NCBI GenBank assembly: GCA_964425315.1
Contig: CAYRNB010000010.1
Location: 1 to 50,919 of the forward strand
Length of the DNA: 50,919 nucleotides
Reading direction: 5' to 3'
Source of the DNA: Rhodoblastus sp964425315
GTDB taxonomy: Bacteria > Pseudomonadota > Alphaproteobacteria > Rhizobiales > Beijerinckiaceae
Shown: positions 16,768-25,523 of the stretch, in pieces
Position numbering within the stretch: the stretch's first letter is position 1
Layout: each line of letters opens with the position of its first letter
Made by a program: the position numbers and the translations under genes
The notes under the pieces: generated by a model
Seen by the model: only the letters and a program-made list of their open reading frames with translations
Databases searched by the model: none
What the model was told of the DNA's origin: nothing

Positions 16768-17999
16768 TCGCTCCACCCTTTCGCGCCGCGCCGCAGCAAA
16801 GCGGCGAGAAAGGGCGCGCCGATCAGGGAGGTGACGATGCCGAGGGGAATTTCGGTGGAAAGGAGACTGCGGCAGACCGTGTCGACAACCATCAGGAAGA
16901 TCGCGCCGACCAGCGCCGAGGCCGGCAGGACCCAACGATTCATGGAGCCGAAAAGGCCGCGAACGATATGGGGAACCACGAGGCCGACCCACCCGACGAC
17001 GCCCGCCAGAGACACCGACAGGGAGCCGGCAAGCGTCGCCAAAGCCACGGTCGTCATGCGCACGGATTTGACTGGCAGCCCCAAGGCCGCGGCCTCCTCG
17101 TCGCCCATGGTGAGGACATCGAGCGAGCCGCCGAGCAGGGAGAGGCCGACGATCGCGGCGCCCATCACCGGCGCCGCGAGCGACAAGGAGGAGAGATCGA
17201 CATGGCTGAGGCTGCCCATTAGCCAGAAGACGATTGCTGGCAATTGACTGGTGGGATCCGCCACCATTTTCACCAGTGAAAGCAAAGCCGTGAATAGAGC
17301 GGTGGAAATGACGCCGCCGAGCACCATGGCGAGGACGCTCCGGCCCGGGACGCCGCGTGACAGGACGAGGGCCAGCCCCGCCGCCGACAAGCCCGCAACA
17401 AAGGCCATGATCTGAATGGCCGGCCAGGAGAAATCATAAAGGATGCCCAAGGCCGCCCCAAAAGAGGAGCCGGCAAGCACGCCGAGAATGCCCGGCGAAA
17501 TCAGCGGATTGGCGAAGACCGCCTGAAAGGCGGCGCCGGAGCTCGAAAGCGCCGCGCCGATGATCGCCGCGGCCAGCATTCTCGGCAGGCGGATGTCGAT
17601 GAGTACGATGGCGGCCGTGGTCAGCCGCTGGTCCGGTTGCTCGCCCGTCAGCCGCATCCAGATCACGCGCAACAGATCGGCGAGGGAAAAATGCATGGGG
17701 CCGATGGTCAGTCCGACCATCAACGTGAGCACGCCCGCAGTGCAAAGCGTCGAAGCGGAAAGCCACACCCGGCGGCGGCTGCGGTGAAAGCCATCGAGCG
17801 ACGCCGGCCTCTCCTGCGCGTCGAGAGAAAGGGGCTGGCCCTGCTCGGCGACGCCAGCATCCCGATCAGCCAAATTCGCGGCCTGGCCCTGCAAATTGCT
17901 CGGCACGACTCTCTCGTTTCTGTCGGGCGCGCGGGCGCATTGCCGCTCCGGCGAACGCCTGACGCAGCCTGCAGTCTGGTCGATCCCGGCCCGCGACAC
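16764..17999 (-). CDS. FecCD/BtuC-family ABC transporter permease
   Basis: Up to 411 residues with about ten transmembrane helices. Family landmarks are DIRLPRMLAAAIIGAALSSSG, FQAVFANPLISPGILGVLAG, GEEAAALGLPVK-like GDEEAAALGLPVKSVR, and VGLVVPHIVRGLFG. The first 50 residues are polar and arginine-rich. The GTG at 17999 is only the longest option; the true start may lie closer to helix 1 (WLSASTLCTAGVLTL). It is first in the minus-strand transporter set and divergent from the TiaS-like gene, 113 bp away. With the ATPase it forms the inner membrane channel of the importer. Confidence 0.85.
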   Translation of the reverse strand: MSRAGIDQTAGCVRRSPERQCARAPDRNERVVPSNLQGQAANLADRDAGVAEQGQPLSLDAQERPASLDGFHRSRRRVWLSASTLCTAGVLTLMVGLTIGPMHFSLADLLRVIWMRLTGEQPDQRLTTAAIVLIDIRLPRMLAAAIIGAALSSSGAAFQAVFANPLISPGILGVLAGSSFGAALGILYDFSWPAIQIMAFVAGLSAAGLALVLSRGVPGRSVLAMVLGGVISTALFTALLSLVKMVADPTSQLPAIVFWLMGSLSHVDLSSLSLAAPVMGAAIVGLSLLGGSLDVLTMGDEEAAALGLPVKSVRMTTVALATLAGSLSVSLAGVVGWVGLVVPHIVRGLFGSMNRWVLPASALVGAIFLMVVDTVCRSLLSTEIPLGIVTSLIGAPFLAALLRRGAKGWSE

Positions 18000-18112
18000 A
18001 AGGCGACCTTTCGAGGATCGCCACGCGAGGACGGCGGAGATATGATGGAAATCGGCTGAACGACATGTTTCGACGCGGGAGACGCCTGACGACGGCGCGA
18101 GGGGACAAAGCC

Positions 18113-18844
18113 ATGAAAGTCTTTATCGGCTTCGACGACACGGACGTCCTCGGCTCTCCCATCGGCACGGGCAAGCTCGTCCGCATGTTCGACAAGAAGC
18201 TGCCGGAAGGCGCGCGAGCGTGGGGGGTCATTCGTCACCAGCTTCTGGTCGATCCCCGCATCCCCTATACGTCGCACAACAGCCCCGCCTGTTCGGTGGT
18301 CGAAGTTGACGACCCCCAAATCGTCCCGGCGCTGATCGACGCGGCGGCGCGGCATCTCGAAGAGCTCGCGAGCCCCGGATCGGACCCCGGCCTCTGCGTC
18401 GCGCCGGAGGGCGAGGGTTATGAGACGCTGGTCGATTTTTCGCTCAAATGCACGCGCGACATCTGCACGCAGCCCGAAGCCAAGGCGGCGGCGGCCAGCG
18501 CCGGCGCGCATCTGTCGGGCCACGGCGGCACGAATGACGGGATCATCGGCGCCGCGGCGGCGGTCGGCCTATCCCTTTACGGCTGGTCCGGCCGCTTTCT
18601 CGAATTCGGCGGACTGCGCGACCTGCCGCCGGTTCTAAGCGTCGGCCGACTGCAGGCGCATGGCGTGCGCGTGGTGCCGCTCGATCACGACGCGACCGTC
18701 CTGGCGTCCGAAACCCTGATCCACACCAATAATTGGATCAGCCCGCGCCTTTGGGGCGGAAAGCCGGCCATTTGGGTCACCAGGGAAGCCGACAAGTGGG
18801 TCGCTCCGGCCAAAAAGGCGCATGACGCCCATATCGCGGAATAG
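18113..18844 (+). CDS. TiaS-like FDDTD-domain protein
   Basis: The 243-aa protein begins MKVFIGFDDTDVLGSPIGTGKLVR and later has SGHGGTNDGIIGAAAAVGLSLYG. These match the N-terminal and middle segments of archaeal tRNA-Ile2 agmatidine synthetase TiaS, where the DDTD aspartates bind metal and nucleotide. The zinc ribbon and OB-fold that TiaS uses to hold tRNA are absent (archaeal enzymes exceed 400 aa), so a tRNA-modifying role is unlikely in a bacterium that would use TilS. It is divergent from the transporter permease and has GAGGGGA before its ATG. Function is unknown; a nucleotide-dependent kinase-like step linked to the imported ligand is conceivable. Confidence 0.7.
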   Translation: MKVFIGFDDTDVLGSPIGTGKLVRMFDKKLPEGARAWGVIRHQLLVDPRIPYTSHNSPACSVVEVDDPQIVPALIDAAARHLEELASPGSDPGLCVAPEGEGYETLVDFSLKCTRDICTQPEAKAAAASAGAHLSGHGGTNDGIIGAAAAVGLSLYGWSGRFLEFGGLRDLPPVLSVGRLQAHGVRVVPLDHDATVLASETLIHTNNWISPRLWGGKPAIWVTREADKWVAPAKKAHDAHIAE

Positions 18845-19099
18845 CCGCCGGCGGGCGCCGGATCGCTTGTGCGGCGCGCACGTAACTATCGCACGACACG
18901 TTTCATTCGCGGACGCGGCGGCTCAGGCGTTCGCCGTCCCGCGCGCGGGACGCGAAAATTTTCCGGACAAGAATTTGCGTCAAAACAATGCGCCGGAATC
19001 TTCTTGCCTTATTGCGGGCCGGAAAGGATGATAGTTTCAGTTGCGTGGCGATCGGCGCTCGATGCGCGGCGCGCCAGCCAATCCGGAGGTTATTGCGAT

Positions 19100-19336
19100 A
19101 TGGACGGCCTTTCCCTGTCCCATCTGCTGCTGCTGAGCGTGGTGGTGCTCGTCGTCTTCGGCGGAAAGGGCCGAATTTCGGGCATCATGGGCGATGTCGC
19201 CAAGGGGATCAAATCGTTCAAGAAGGGCCTTGCGGAAGACGACGCGCCGCCGCCCGCCGCCGAGCAGCCGCGCGAGATCGCTCATCAGCCGCAGCCTGCG
19301 CTCGAAACGTCACGGGATACGCACAAGGCCGGCTGA
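19100..19336 (+). CDS. tatA: TatA twin-arginine translocase subunit
   Basis: The 78-aa protein has a single N-terminal transmembrane helix (LSLSHLLLLSVVVLVVFGG), the hinge glycine, an amphipathic helix (GRISGIMGDVAKGIKSFKKGLAED, with the FKKG motif) and a polar proline-rich tail, the classic TatA plan. It would form the pore for folded, cofactor-loaded proteins. tatB and tatC are not beside it, so it is either the sole tatA kept apart or an extra copy. The ATG at 19100 follows GGAGG; the longer upstream frame lacks a signal or family match. The next gene converges, ending 36 bp away. Confidence 0.88.
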   Translation: MDGLSLSHLLLLSVVVLVVFGGKGRISGIMGDVAKGIKSFKKGLAEDDAPPPAAEQPREIAHQPQPALETSRDTHKAG

Positions 19337-19372
19337 TCGCGCCACACATTGCGCCATTGCGCTGCCCAGAAA

Positions 19373-20053
19373 CTAGCCGATTCCGTTGACGAAACGCCCG
19401 TCCTGCAGGGTGAGCACGCGATCGGCTATGTCCAGAATGCGCGCGTCGTGGGTCACCAGCAGCACGGCCGCGCCCTGCTCGCTCGCCATGTCGCGCAGCA
19501 TGGTCACCACCATATGGCCCGTCGTCCCGTCGAGCGACGCCGTCGGCTCGTCGGCGAGGATGATTTTCGGCTGCGTGACCAGCGCCCGCGCGACGGCGAC
19601 ACGCTGGCGCTCGCCGCCGGACAACTGGTTGGGCCGCAGGTCGAAGGCGTGGGTCAGGCCGGTCGCCGCGAGGGCGCGATGCGCCGCCTCGACCGGCGAA
19701 GCGATTTCGGGATGCAAGCGCAGGGCCATGAGAAGGTTCTGCGTCGCGGTCAGCGCCCCGATGAGATTGTGCAGCTGAAACACGAAGCCGATCTTGCGCC
19801 GCAGCGCGAGCTTTTCCGCGCGTCCGGCCTTGTCGAGCCTGCGGTCGAGGACGACGATTTCGCCCTCCTGCGCCGCGCGCAAGCCGCCGAGCAAAGACAG
19901 AAGCGTCGTCTTGCCGGAGCCCGACGGCCCCTTGACGATCACGATCTCGCCGGCGCGGACCTCGCCCTTCAGGTCGAACAGAACCTGGCGGCGCAGCTTC
20001 CCATGGCCGTAGGAATAGGACAGGTCGCGGAAACGAATGACCGGCGCGCTCAT
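19373..20053 (-). CDS. DevA/LolD-type ABC exporter ATPase
   Basis: The 226-aa ATPase has Walker A VKGPSGSGKTTLLSLLGG, signature QLSGGERQRVAVARAL, Walker B IILADEPTASLD and the H-loop LLVTHDARI. It belongs to the MacB/LolD/DevA branch, which works with FtsX-like permeases in export rather than uptake. The ATG at 20053 overlaps the permease stop (ATGA). With the next two genes upstream it forms a DevBCA-type exporter that moves a lipid or glycolipid-like substrate or a toxic compound across the envelope. Confidence 0.88.
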   Translation of the reverse strand: MSAPVIRFRDLSYSYGHGKLRRQVLFDLKGEVRAGEIVIVKGPSGSGKTTLLSLLGGLRAAQEGEIVVLDRRLDKAGRAEKLALRRKIGFVFQLHNLIGALTATQNLLMALRLHPEIASPVEAAHRALAATGLTHAFDLRPNQLSGGERQRVAVARALVTQPKIILADEPTASLDGTTGHMVVTMLRDMASEQGAAVLLVTHDARILDIADRVLTLQDGRFVNGIG

Positions 20054-21222
20054 CGGAAAAGCTCCGCCGGATCGGCCTGCCGCAAGCGGCGCATCGCCAG
20101 CAGGCCCGCGATCACGCACATCCCGGTCGTCAGCACGAGCGCGCCGGCCGCCTTGGGGAAGGTCAGATCCATCGTATAGCCGGTGGTGGCGGCGGTATAA
20201 CGGTAGATGAGCCAGGACAGGACCAGTCCCGGAACGAACCCGAGCAATGACAGGAAGACGGATTGCTCGAACACGATGCCGGCGAAAAAGCGATCGGGAT
20301 AGCCCATCGCCTTCAGCGTCGCATATTCGGGCAGGTGCTCGGTCACATCGGTAAACAGGATTTGATAGACCACGACGGAGCCGACGAACAGGCCCATGAG
20401 CGTGCCGACGATGAATATGAATCCGATGGCCGCCGTCTCGTTCCAGTAATCCACTTCCCGCTGGATGAATTGCTGCTTGGTTTCGACGACGACGTCGGAA
20501 GCGTTCAACGCGCGGGCGATCCGCGCGCGCGCCGCGTCCGGATCGACGCCCGGCTTCAGTTTGATCAGCCCGAAGCTCGGAAGGTCGGGTCTCTGGTCGG
20601 GCCGGAGAGCAAAAAAGGTCTGCGTCCCCATGACGACATTGCCGAAGGCGATGAACGAGGTTCCGAGATCGAAAAGCCCGTCGACGGTGACCGCGTGGCC
20701 GTCGATCAGGGCCCTGAACGGGCCCCGCTTCTCAAACCGGCCCGGGACGTCGCCGTAATAGGCTTTGAGGCTGCGCCGGTCGAACAGCACATGACCGGCG
20801 ATCTTGAGGCGATCCTCATGCGCCAGCACTTGCGGCAGCATCAGCTCGTGGCGGCCGGGCACGACGCCAATCGCCATGATCGAACGGTAATCCCCGGTAT
20901 CGACATTCTTGAAATTCACCAGGGACACATAGATGGGCGTCACGTCCGCGACTTCGGGGTCGGCGGCCGCCTGCATCAGCCTCACCCTGGCGAAATTATG
21001 GACGGAGCCGAAATATTCAAAATCGGCGGGAACCAGGACGAGGTCGGCGTTGATATTGCGATGGACCTGCGTGGCGCTGGCGATCATGGCGCCGTAAAAG
21101 CCGATCTGCACCAGCATAAGAATGACCGCGAAAGCGACGCCGGCGGCGGCGGCCGCGAGGCGCCGATGCTCGAAGGCGAGCAATCGCCAGGCCAGGGAAA
21201 AACGGGCGCCGCGCTCCGCCAT
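20050..21222 (-). CDS. DevC-type ABC exporter permease (FtsX-like)
   Basis: The 390-aa protein has an N-terminal helix (AAGVAFAVILMLVQIGFYGAMI), a large periplasmic domain at about 45-260 (INADLVLVPADFEYFGSVHNFARVR..), then three more helices, the four-helix MacB/FtsX topology. The ADLVLVP and PDRFFAGIVFEQSVFLSLLGFVPG segments are typical of DevC. It lies 9 bp after the fusion-protein gene and is coupled to the ATPase gene. Substrate is unknown. Confidence 0.88.
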   Translation of the reverse strand: MAERGARFSLAWRLLAFEHRRLAAAAAGVAFAVILMLVQIGFYGAMIASATQVHRNINADLVLVPADFEYFGSVHNFARVRLMQAAADPEVADVTPIYVSLVNFKNVDTGDYRSIMAIGVVPGRHELMLPQVLAHEDRLKIAGHVLFDRRSLKAYYGDVPGRFEKRGPFRALIDGHAVTVDGLFDLGTSFIAFGNVVMGTQTFFALRPDQRPDLPSFGLIKLKPGVDPDAARARIARALNASDVVVETKQQFIQREVDYWNETAAIGFIFIVGTLMGLFVGSVVVYQILFTDVTEHLPEYATLKAMGYPDRFFAGIVFEQSVFLSLLGFVPGLVLSWLIYRYTAATTGYTMDLTFPKAAGALVLTTGMCVIAGLLAMRRLRQADPAELFR

Positions 21223-21231
21223 GCCCGCCTC

Positions 21232-22212
21232 TTACGATCCCGCCGACGTGTCGATGCGGACGATGCCCTGCAAGCCCGTCAGCCGGCGCACGGCCGGATT
21301 GTCGCCGAACGCGATCACCACCTGCACCACGCGCGATTCGGCGTTTTCCGCCGCATTGGTCATATAGAGCGAGACGCGTGCGGTCTTCGGCAGGATTCGG
21401 AGCACTTTGCCTTCGACCGGATGCGCCAGCGCCGGGCTGGAAAACACCGCCTTTTCGCCTGGCTTGACGAAGCGGACGTCGGTTTCGAACACCTCGGCGA
21501 CCGCCTCCATATGCGTCACCTGGCCCAGTTCGATCAGGCCCTGTCCAGGCGTGAATCCCTCGCCTTCGTGTTTCATGATGTGAAGCACCATGCCGGCGAC
21601 GGGCGCGCGGATCGTCGCCTGTTCCAGCCGGATTTGCGCATAGGTTCGCCGGCTCTCGGCGACCGCGAGTTTCGCGCGCGCCAACGCCTCGCTTTCCCGC
21701 GCCACATCGAGGTCATGGATGGAAACCGTCGGCGGCTTGGTTTTGGACAGCGCCTCCTTGCGGGCAAGCTCCCGTTTGGCGAAATCAACCTCCACCTTGG
21801 CCTGCTCGACCTGGGCGGCGGCGACGGCGAGGCTGGCTTCGCGTTCGCCCTTCACGTCGAGCTCGGCCAGAGTCTGACCGGCCTTGACCATGTCGCCTTC
21901 CTTCACGTCGAGACGATCGATGCGATAGCCGAAATCGGTGGCGGGCCCCGAGATCACCAGCACCCCGTCGCGGGGCCGCAGCCAGGCGAAGGCGGCAACG
22001 CGACCGGGAACCTTTTTCGCGGCCGGCGCCGCAGACTCTTGGGCGGCCGGCGCGCCGCCATTGGCGCGGCGCTGGACGACAACGGCGGCCGCCGCGACGC
22101 CCGCCACGAGCAGGAGAAGCGCGATCGCGACGCGCCATTTTCCCCGGGCCGGCGAAGAATCGCCGACCGGACCGGGACGCCCCGCGGCATGCTTCTCGTC
22201 GCCGCTAGTCAT
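21232..22212 (-). CDS. HlyD/DevB-type membrane fusion protein
   Basis: The 326-aa protein has one N-terminal helix (RVAIALLLLVAGVAAAAVVV), a lipoyl-type half-motif (RLDVKEGDMVKAGQTLAELD), a coiled-coil hairpin at about 120-200, and the returning half-motif (IRAPVAGMVLHIMKHEGEGFTPGQGLIELG). It would bridge the DevCA-like inner membrane complex to an outer membrane channel. The ATG at 22212 overlaps the end of the TetR gene by 8 bp, so the exporter is co-transcribed with its likely repressor. The frame is open further upstream inside the TetR gene and that part is excluded. Confidence 0.88.
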   Translation of the reverse strand: MTSGDEKHAAGRPGPVGDSSPARGKWRVAIALLLLVAGVAAAAVVVQRRANGGAPAAQESAAPAAKKVPGRVAAFAWLRPRDGVLVISGPATDFGYRIDRLDVKEGDMVKAGQTLAELDVKGEREASLAVAAAQVEQAKVEVDFAKRELARKEALSKTKPPTVSIHDLDVARESEALARAKLAVAESRRTYAQIRLEQATIRAPVAGMVLHIMKHEGEGFTPGQGLIELGQVTHMEAVAEVFETDVRFVKPGEKAVFSSPALAHPVEGKVLRILPKTARVSLYMTNAAENAESRVVQVVIAFGDNPAVRRLTGLQGIVRIDTSAGS

Positions 22213-22813
22213 GACTGGAAATCCCGCTGAAAAGCGCCGACAGGAAATTTTGCAGCCTCTGGCGCGGGTCGAAGCTCGGGTCGAGCCAATATTGCAACAA
22301 GAGCCCGTCAACCGCGCCGGTCAGCACAGCCGCCAGCCCTTCCGCGTCGACGCTCGCCTTGATTTCGCCGGCGGCCTGGGCCGCGCCGATGAGGCCGGCG
22401 AATTGCAGGCGGTAATCCCGGTAGATCTGACGCATCGCCTGGGCGAAACGCTCCCGCGTTCCGCTTCTCGCCGCGGCGGCCCAGACTTCCAGCGAAACCG
22501 GATAAAGCGAAATCTGCTGGACGAGGCCCACCACGACCGCATCCGCCGCACGCACGATCTGCTCGCGGGCCGAGCGCCCCGGCGTCATCTGCGCCAGGCT
22601 CGCCTGCATCAGTTGCTGCTGAAACCAGTCGAAAACGGCGTAAAACAGGTCTTCCTTGCTGTCGAAATAATCGTAAAGCGAGCCTTTGCTCAATTTCGCC
22701 GCCGCCGCCACATCGCTCATCGCCGTGGCGTCATAACCGGTTTTGGCGAAGCAGGCCGCCGCCGCCTCCACGAACCGCAGCCTTTTGGCCTGCCGATCGA
22801 CAATGCGCGCCAT
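22205..22813 (-). CDS. TetR/AcrR-family repressor of the exporter operon
   Basis: About 202 residues. The DNA-binding helix-turn-helix is at the N-terminus (RLRFVEAAAACFAKTGYDATAMSDVAAAAKLSKGSLYDYFDSKEDLFYAV) and is followed by a helical ligand domain. Two starts are possible: ATG 22825 (MWEVMAR..) and ATG 22813 (MARIVDRQ..). The later one has GGGAAG before it, and the first lies inside the palindromic operator, so 22813 is preferred. Being first in the operon and having a palindrome on its own promoter, it probably represses itself, the DevBCA-type exporter and perhaps the divergent RND operon. Confidence 0.88.
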   Translation of the reverse strand: MARIVDRQAKRLRFVEAAAACFAKTGYDATAMSDVAAAAKLSKGSLYDYFDSKEDLFYAVFDWFQQQLMQASLAQMTPGRSAREQIVRAADAVVVGLVQQISLYPVSLEVWAAAARSGTRERFAQAMRQIYRDYRLQFAGLIGAAQAAGEIKASVDAEGLAAVLTGAVDGLLLQYWLDPSFDPRQRLQNFLSALFSGISSHD

Positions 22814-22823
22814 GACTTCCCAC

Positions 22824-22851
22824 ATAAATGACCGACTGGCAGGTCATTTAT
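22824..22851. promoter_or_regulatory. palindromic TetR operator
   Basis: ATAAATGACC-N8-GGTCATTTAT has perfect 10-bp arms. It sits directly before the TetR gene (11 bp from the preferred ATG, overlapping the alternative one) and about 170 bp before the divergent RND operon, where it could block both promoters. Confidence 0.75.
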
Positions 22852-23020
22852 TTTTAGCGCATTCCGGCGCCCCCGGCAAGAGGTCGCCGCGCGAACTCCG
22901 CCGCGCGCCGAGGCGCAACCGAGATTCGGCCGGTCGGCGACACATTGGTGGGGATTGTTTGCTGTGTCTTTTCAGTCGAGTGGATTTTCTTCCGGGCGCC
23001 GCATATCGTGTGCGCCGACC

Positions 23021-24463
23021 ATGCCCAGTCCGCCGCATCCGCCGCGCCGAGCCGCCATCAGCCTTCCCGCCTTCGCCCTGCTCGGCGTTGGGGTCGTCGC
23101 GTGCCTGAGCGGCTGCGCCGAATATCATCCCCGGCCGATTTCGCCCGCCGCGAGCGCCGCGGCGATCGAGGCGCGTTCGCTCCATGACGCGCGCCTGCGG
23201 AGGCTGATCGCGGCGACGGACGGCGCCGCGCCGCGCCAATGGGGACTTTCGCAACTGACGCTCGCGGCGCTTTATTTTCATCCCAGCCTCGACGTCGCCC
23301 GCGCCAAACTGGCCGAAGCCAAGGCCGGCGTCGTCACCGCCAAACAATTTCCCAATCCCAGCCTGAACTTCGAGGAGATCAGCTACAACGCCACCGTCGC
23401 CGCGCCCTCGCCCTGGACGATCGCGCCCGTGATCAATTTTTTGATCGAAACCGCCGGCAAGCGCGGGACCAGGACCGCCGAAGCCCAGGCGTTGGAGAAG
23501 GCGGCCCGCGACGATCTGGCGACGGCGGCCTGGCAGGTGCGCGGCGACGTGCGCAACGCTCTTCTCGACATGTGGGCGGCGCAGCGCCGGCGCGCGCTCC
23601 TGGGCCGGCGTCTCGCGCTTCAAAACCAGCTCGTCCGCCTGCTGGAGGACCGGCTCGCCGCCGGCCAGGCGTCGGCGCTCGACGTCGCGCGCGAACGCGC
23701 CAACCGCAACCAGGCGAGCCTCGACTATAGCGACATGGCGCGCCAGGAGGTCGAGGCGCGCGCGCGGCTCGCGGGGGCCATCGGCGTCCCGCTCCAGGCG
23801 CTCGACGGGGTCGATTTTTCCTTCGCCGCCCTCGACCGGCCCAAGCCTCCCGCGCTCGCCATCGGCGCCTTGCGGCGGCAAGCGCTGCAGGGCCGCAGCG
23901 ACATAAGGGCGATGCTGGCGCAATATGCGGCGGCCGAATCGGCGCTCAAGCTCCAGACCGCCAATCAATATCCCAACATCACGCTGACCCCGGGCTACGC
24001 CTACGATGCCGGAAGCAATAAATACATGCTCTTTCCCTCCACCGACCTGCCGATCTTCAACCAGAACCAGGGGCCGATCGCTGAAGCCGTAGCCAAGCGG
24101 CGGGAGGTTGCGGCGCGTTTCGTCGCGCTCCAGGCGCGGATCATCGCGGCGACCGACGGCGCCGCCGCCGGCTACCGGGCCGCCGCCAAAGTCGTGCGCG
24201 CCGCCGATTCCCTGCTAGCCGGCGAAAAGGATCGCGCGCGCCGCATGGCGCGCTCCTTCCAGGCGGGGCAGATCGATCGCCCGGCCCTGATCGCCGCCGA
24301 GATCGAAGAGGCCAAGGCGGCGGAATCGCGCTTCAACGCCGTCGTCCAGCAGCGCCGGGCCCTGGGCGCGGTAGAGGACGCGCTTCAGCACACATTTTTC
24401 GGGCCGGCCCTGCCGCAAGCGTCTTTGCAAAGCCCGCGCAAGGCGCGCGCATCGTCGAGTTAG
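23021..24463 (+). CDS. TolC-family outer membrane efflux lipoprotein
   Basis: The 480-aa protein starts with a lipoprotein signal (AFALLGVGVVACLSGC, lipobox LSGC) and contains the two tandem coiled-coil OEP repeats: ALYFHPSLDVARAKLAEAKAGVVTAKQFPNP (first) and ALQGRSDIRAMLAQYAAAESALKLQTANQYPNI (second). It forms the outer membrane duct for the adaptor and RND pump encoded next (13-bp gap). The CzcC/CusC branch is likely given the partners. The ATG at 23021 was chosen because the signal peptide begins there; the open frame to 22955 adds a non-signal segment. Confidence 0.85.
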   Translation: MPSPPHPPRRAAISLPAFALLGVGVVACLSGCAEYHPRPISPAASAAAIEARSLHDARLRRLIAATDGAAPRQWGLSQLTLAALYFHPSLDVARAKLAEAKAGVVTAKQFPNPSLNFEEISYNATVAAPSPWTIAPVINFLIETAGKRGTRTAEAQALEKAARDDLATAAWQVRGDVRNALLDMWAAQRRRALLGRRLALQNQLVRLLEDRLAAGQASALDVARERANRNQASLDYSDMARQEVEARARLAGAIGVPLQALDGVDFSFAALDRPKPPALAIGALRRQALQGRSDIRAMLAQYAAAESALKLQTANQYPNITLTPGYAYDAGSNKYMLFPSTDLPIFNQNQGPIAEAVAKRREVAARFVALQARIIAATDGAAAGYRAAAKVVRAADSLLAGEKDRARRMARSFQAGQIDRPALIAAEIEEAKAAESRFNAVVQQRRALGAVEDALQHTFFGPALPQASLQSPRKARASSS

Positions 24464-24476
24464 GCGGCCGGAAGCA

Positions 24477-25523
24477 ATGTCCAATACGCGCGCGACTCTT
24501 CTTGTCCTCCTCGCCCTGGCGGCGGGCGGCGTCCTGGTGCGGAGCTATGTGGCCGGCCGAGGCGAACGCGCCGCGGAGGCGGAACAGGACGAGACCCTCG
24601 CCGCGCCTTCACGCGTGACCCCGGGCAAGGGCGAGCCGATGATTACGCTCAGCGCCGGCGAACGGACGAAAAGCGGCATTGAAATCGCCGCGCTGAAAAG
24701 CGTCCGCTACCAGCCGACCGCCCCCGGCTACGGGACGGTTCTCGATCTGCGGCCTCTGGCCGATCTCGCCAATTCCTTCGCCGGCGCGAAAGCCGATCTT
24801 CAGGTCGCCCAGGCGCGGCTCGCCGCCTCCAAGGCCGGCTATGAGCGAGCCAAAAGCCTCTACAAGGACGCGCGCAATGTTTCGGCGGCGCAGCTTCAGG
24901 CGGCGCAGGCCGAATTCGCCGCCGATCAGGCGAAATCCGCAGCGGCTCGGACCCGCCTCGCCACGCTGACGACCACGGCAACACAGGCCTGGGGATCGGT
25001 TCTCGGCCGGGCCGTCGCGGACGGCGCGCCTTTGCTCGCCCGCCTTCTTGACCGCCAGGACTTCCTGGTCCAGCTGACGGCGCCGCCGGGCGTCAGGTTC
25101 GGCGCGCCGCCGGCTTCCGCCGCGCTGGAGCGGGCCGGCCAGCCCCCCGCAAGGCTCTCGCTCGTCTCGCCCGCGCCGCGCACCGACCCGCGCATTCAGG
25201 GCGAGAGCTTCTTTTATCTCGCGCGGGCGCAGACGGGGCTGAAACCGGGCATGGACGTCGTCGCCCGTTTGGCGAACGGGACTGCGCTGCATGGATTTGC
25301 CGCGCCGGCCTCGGCGATCGTCTGGTTCGACGGCCGCGCCTGGATCTATCTGCAAACCGGCGCGGAAACCTTCGTGCGGCGGCCGATCGCGATGGACAAG
25401 CGGACGGCGGACGGCGACGTCTTCGTCGGCGCTCTCCCCGCATCGGCCCAGGCCGTGGTGAAGGGCGGGCAATTGCTGCTTTCCGAAGAGCTTCGCGCCG
25501 GCATCAAGATGGAAGAGCAATGA
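24477..25523 (+). CDS. RND efflux periplasmic adaptor subunit
   Basis: The 348-aa adaptor has an N-terminal anchor helix (TLLVLLALAAGGVLVRSYV), a beta-barrel/hairpin arrangement with a coiled coil at about 100-160 (FAGAKADLQVAQARLAASKAGYERAKSLYKDARNVSAAQLQAAQAEF) and a C-terminal membrane-proximal domain (PASAIVWFDGRAWIYLQ). It lacks the cysteine- or methionine-rich metal motif that CusB has near its N-terminus. Its stop overlaps the pump start (ATGA), so the two are co-translated. Confidence 0.85.
   Translation: MSNTRATLLVLLALAAGGVLVRSYVAGRGERAAEAEQDETLAAPSRVTPGKGEPMITLSAGERTKSGIEIAALKSVRYQPTAPGYGTVLDLRPLADLANSFAGAKADLQVAQARLAASKAGYERAKSLYKDARNVSAAQLQAAQAEFAADQAKSAAARTRLATLTTTATQAWGSVLGRAVADGAPLLARLLDRQDFLVQLTAPPGVRFGAPPASAALERAGQPPARLSLVSPAPRTDPRIQGESFFYLARAQTGLKPGMDVVARLANGTALHGFAAPASAIVWFDGRAWIYLQTGAETFVRRPIAMDKRTADGDVFVGALPASAQAVVKGGQLLLSEELRAGIKMEEQ

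Noticed and set aside
22844..23968. Minus-strand open frame of about 374 codons
   Set aside because: Antisense to the TolC-like lipoprotein gene; no recognisable domain.
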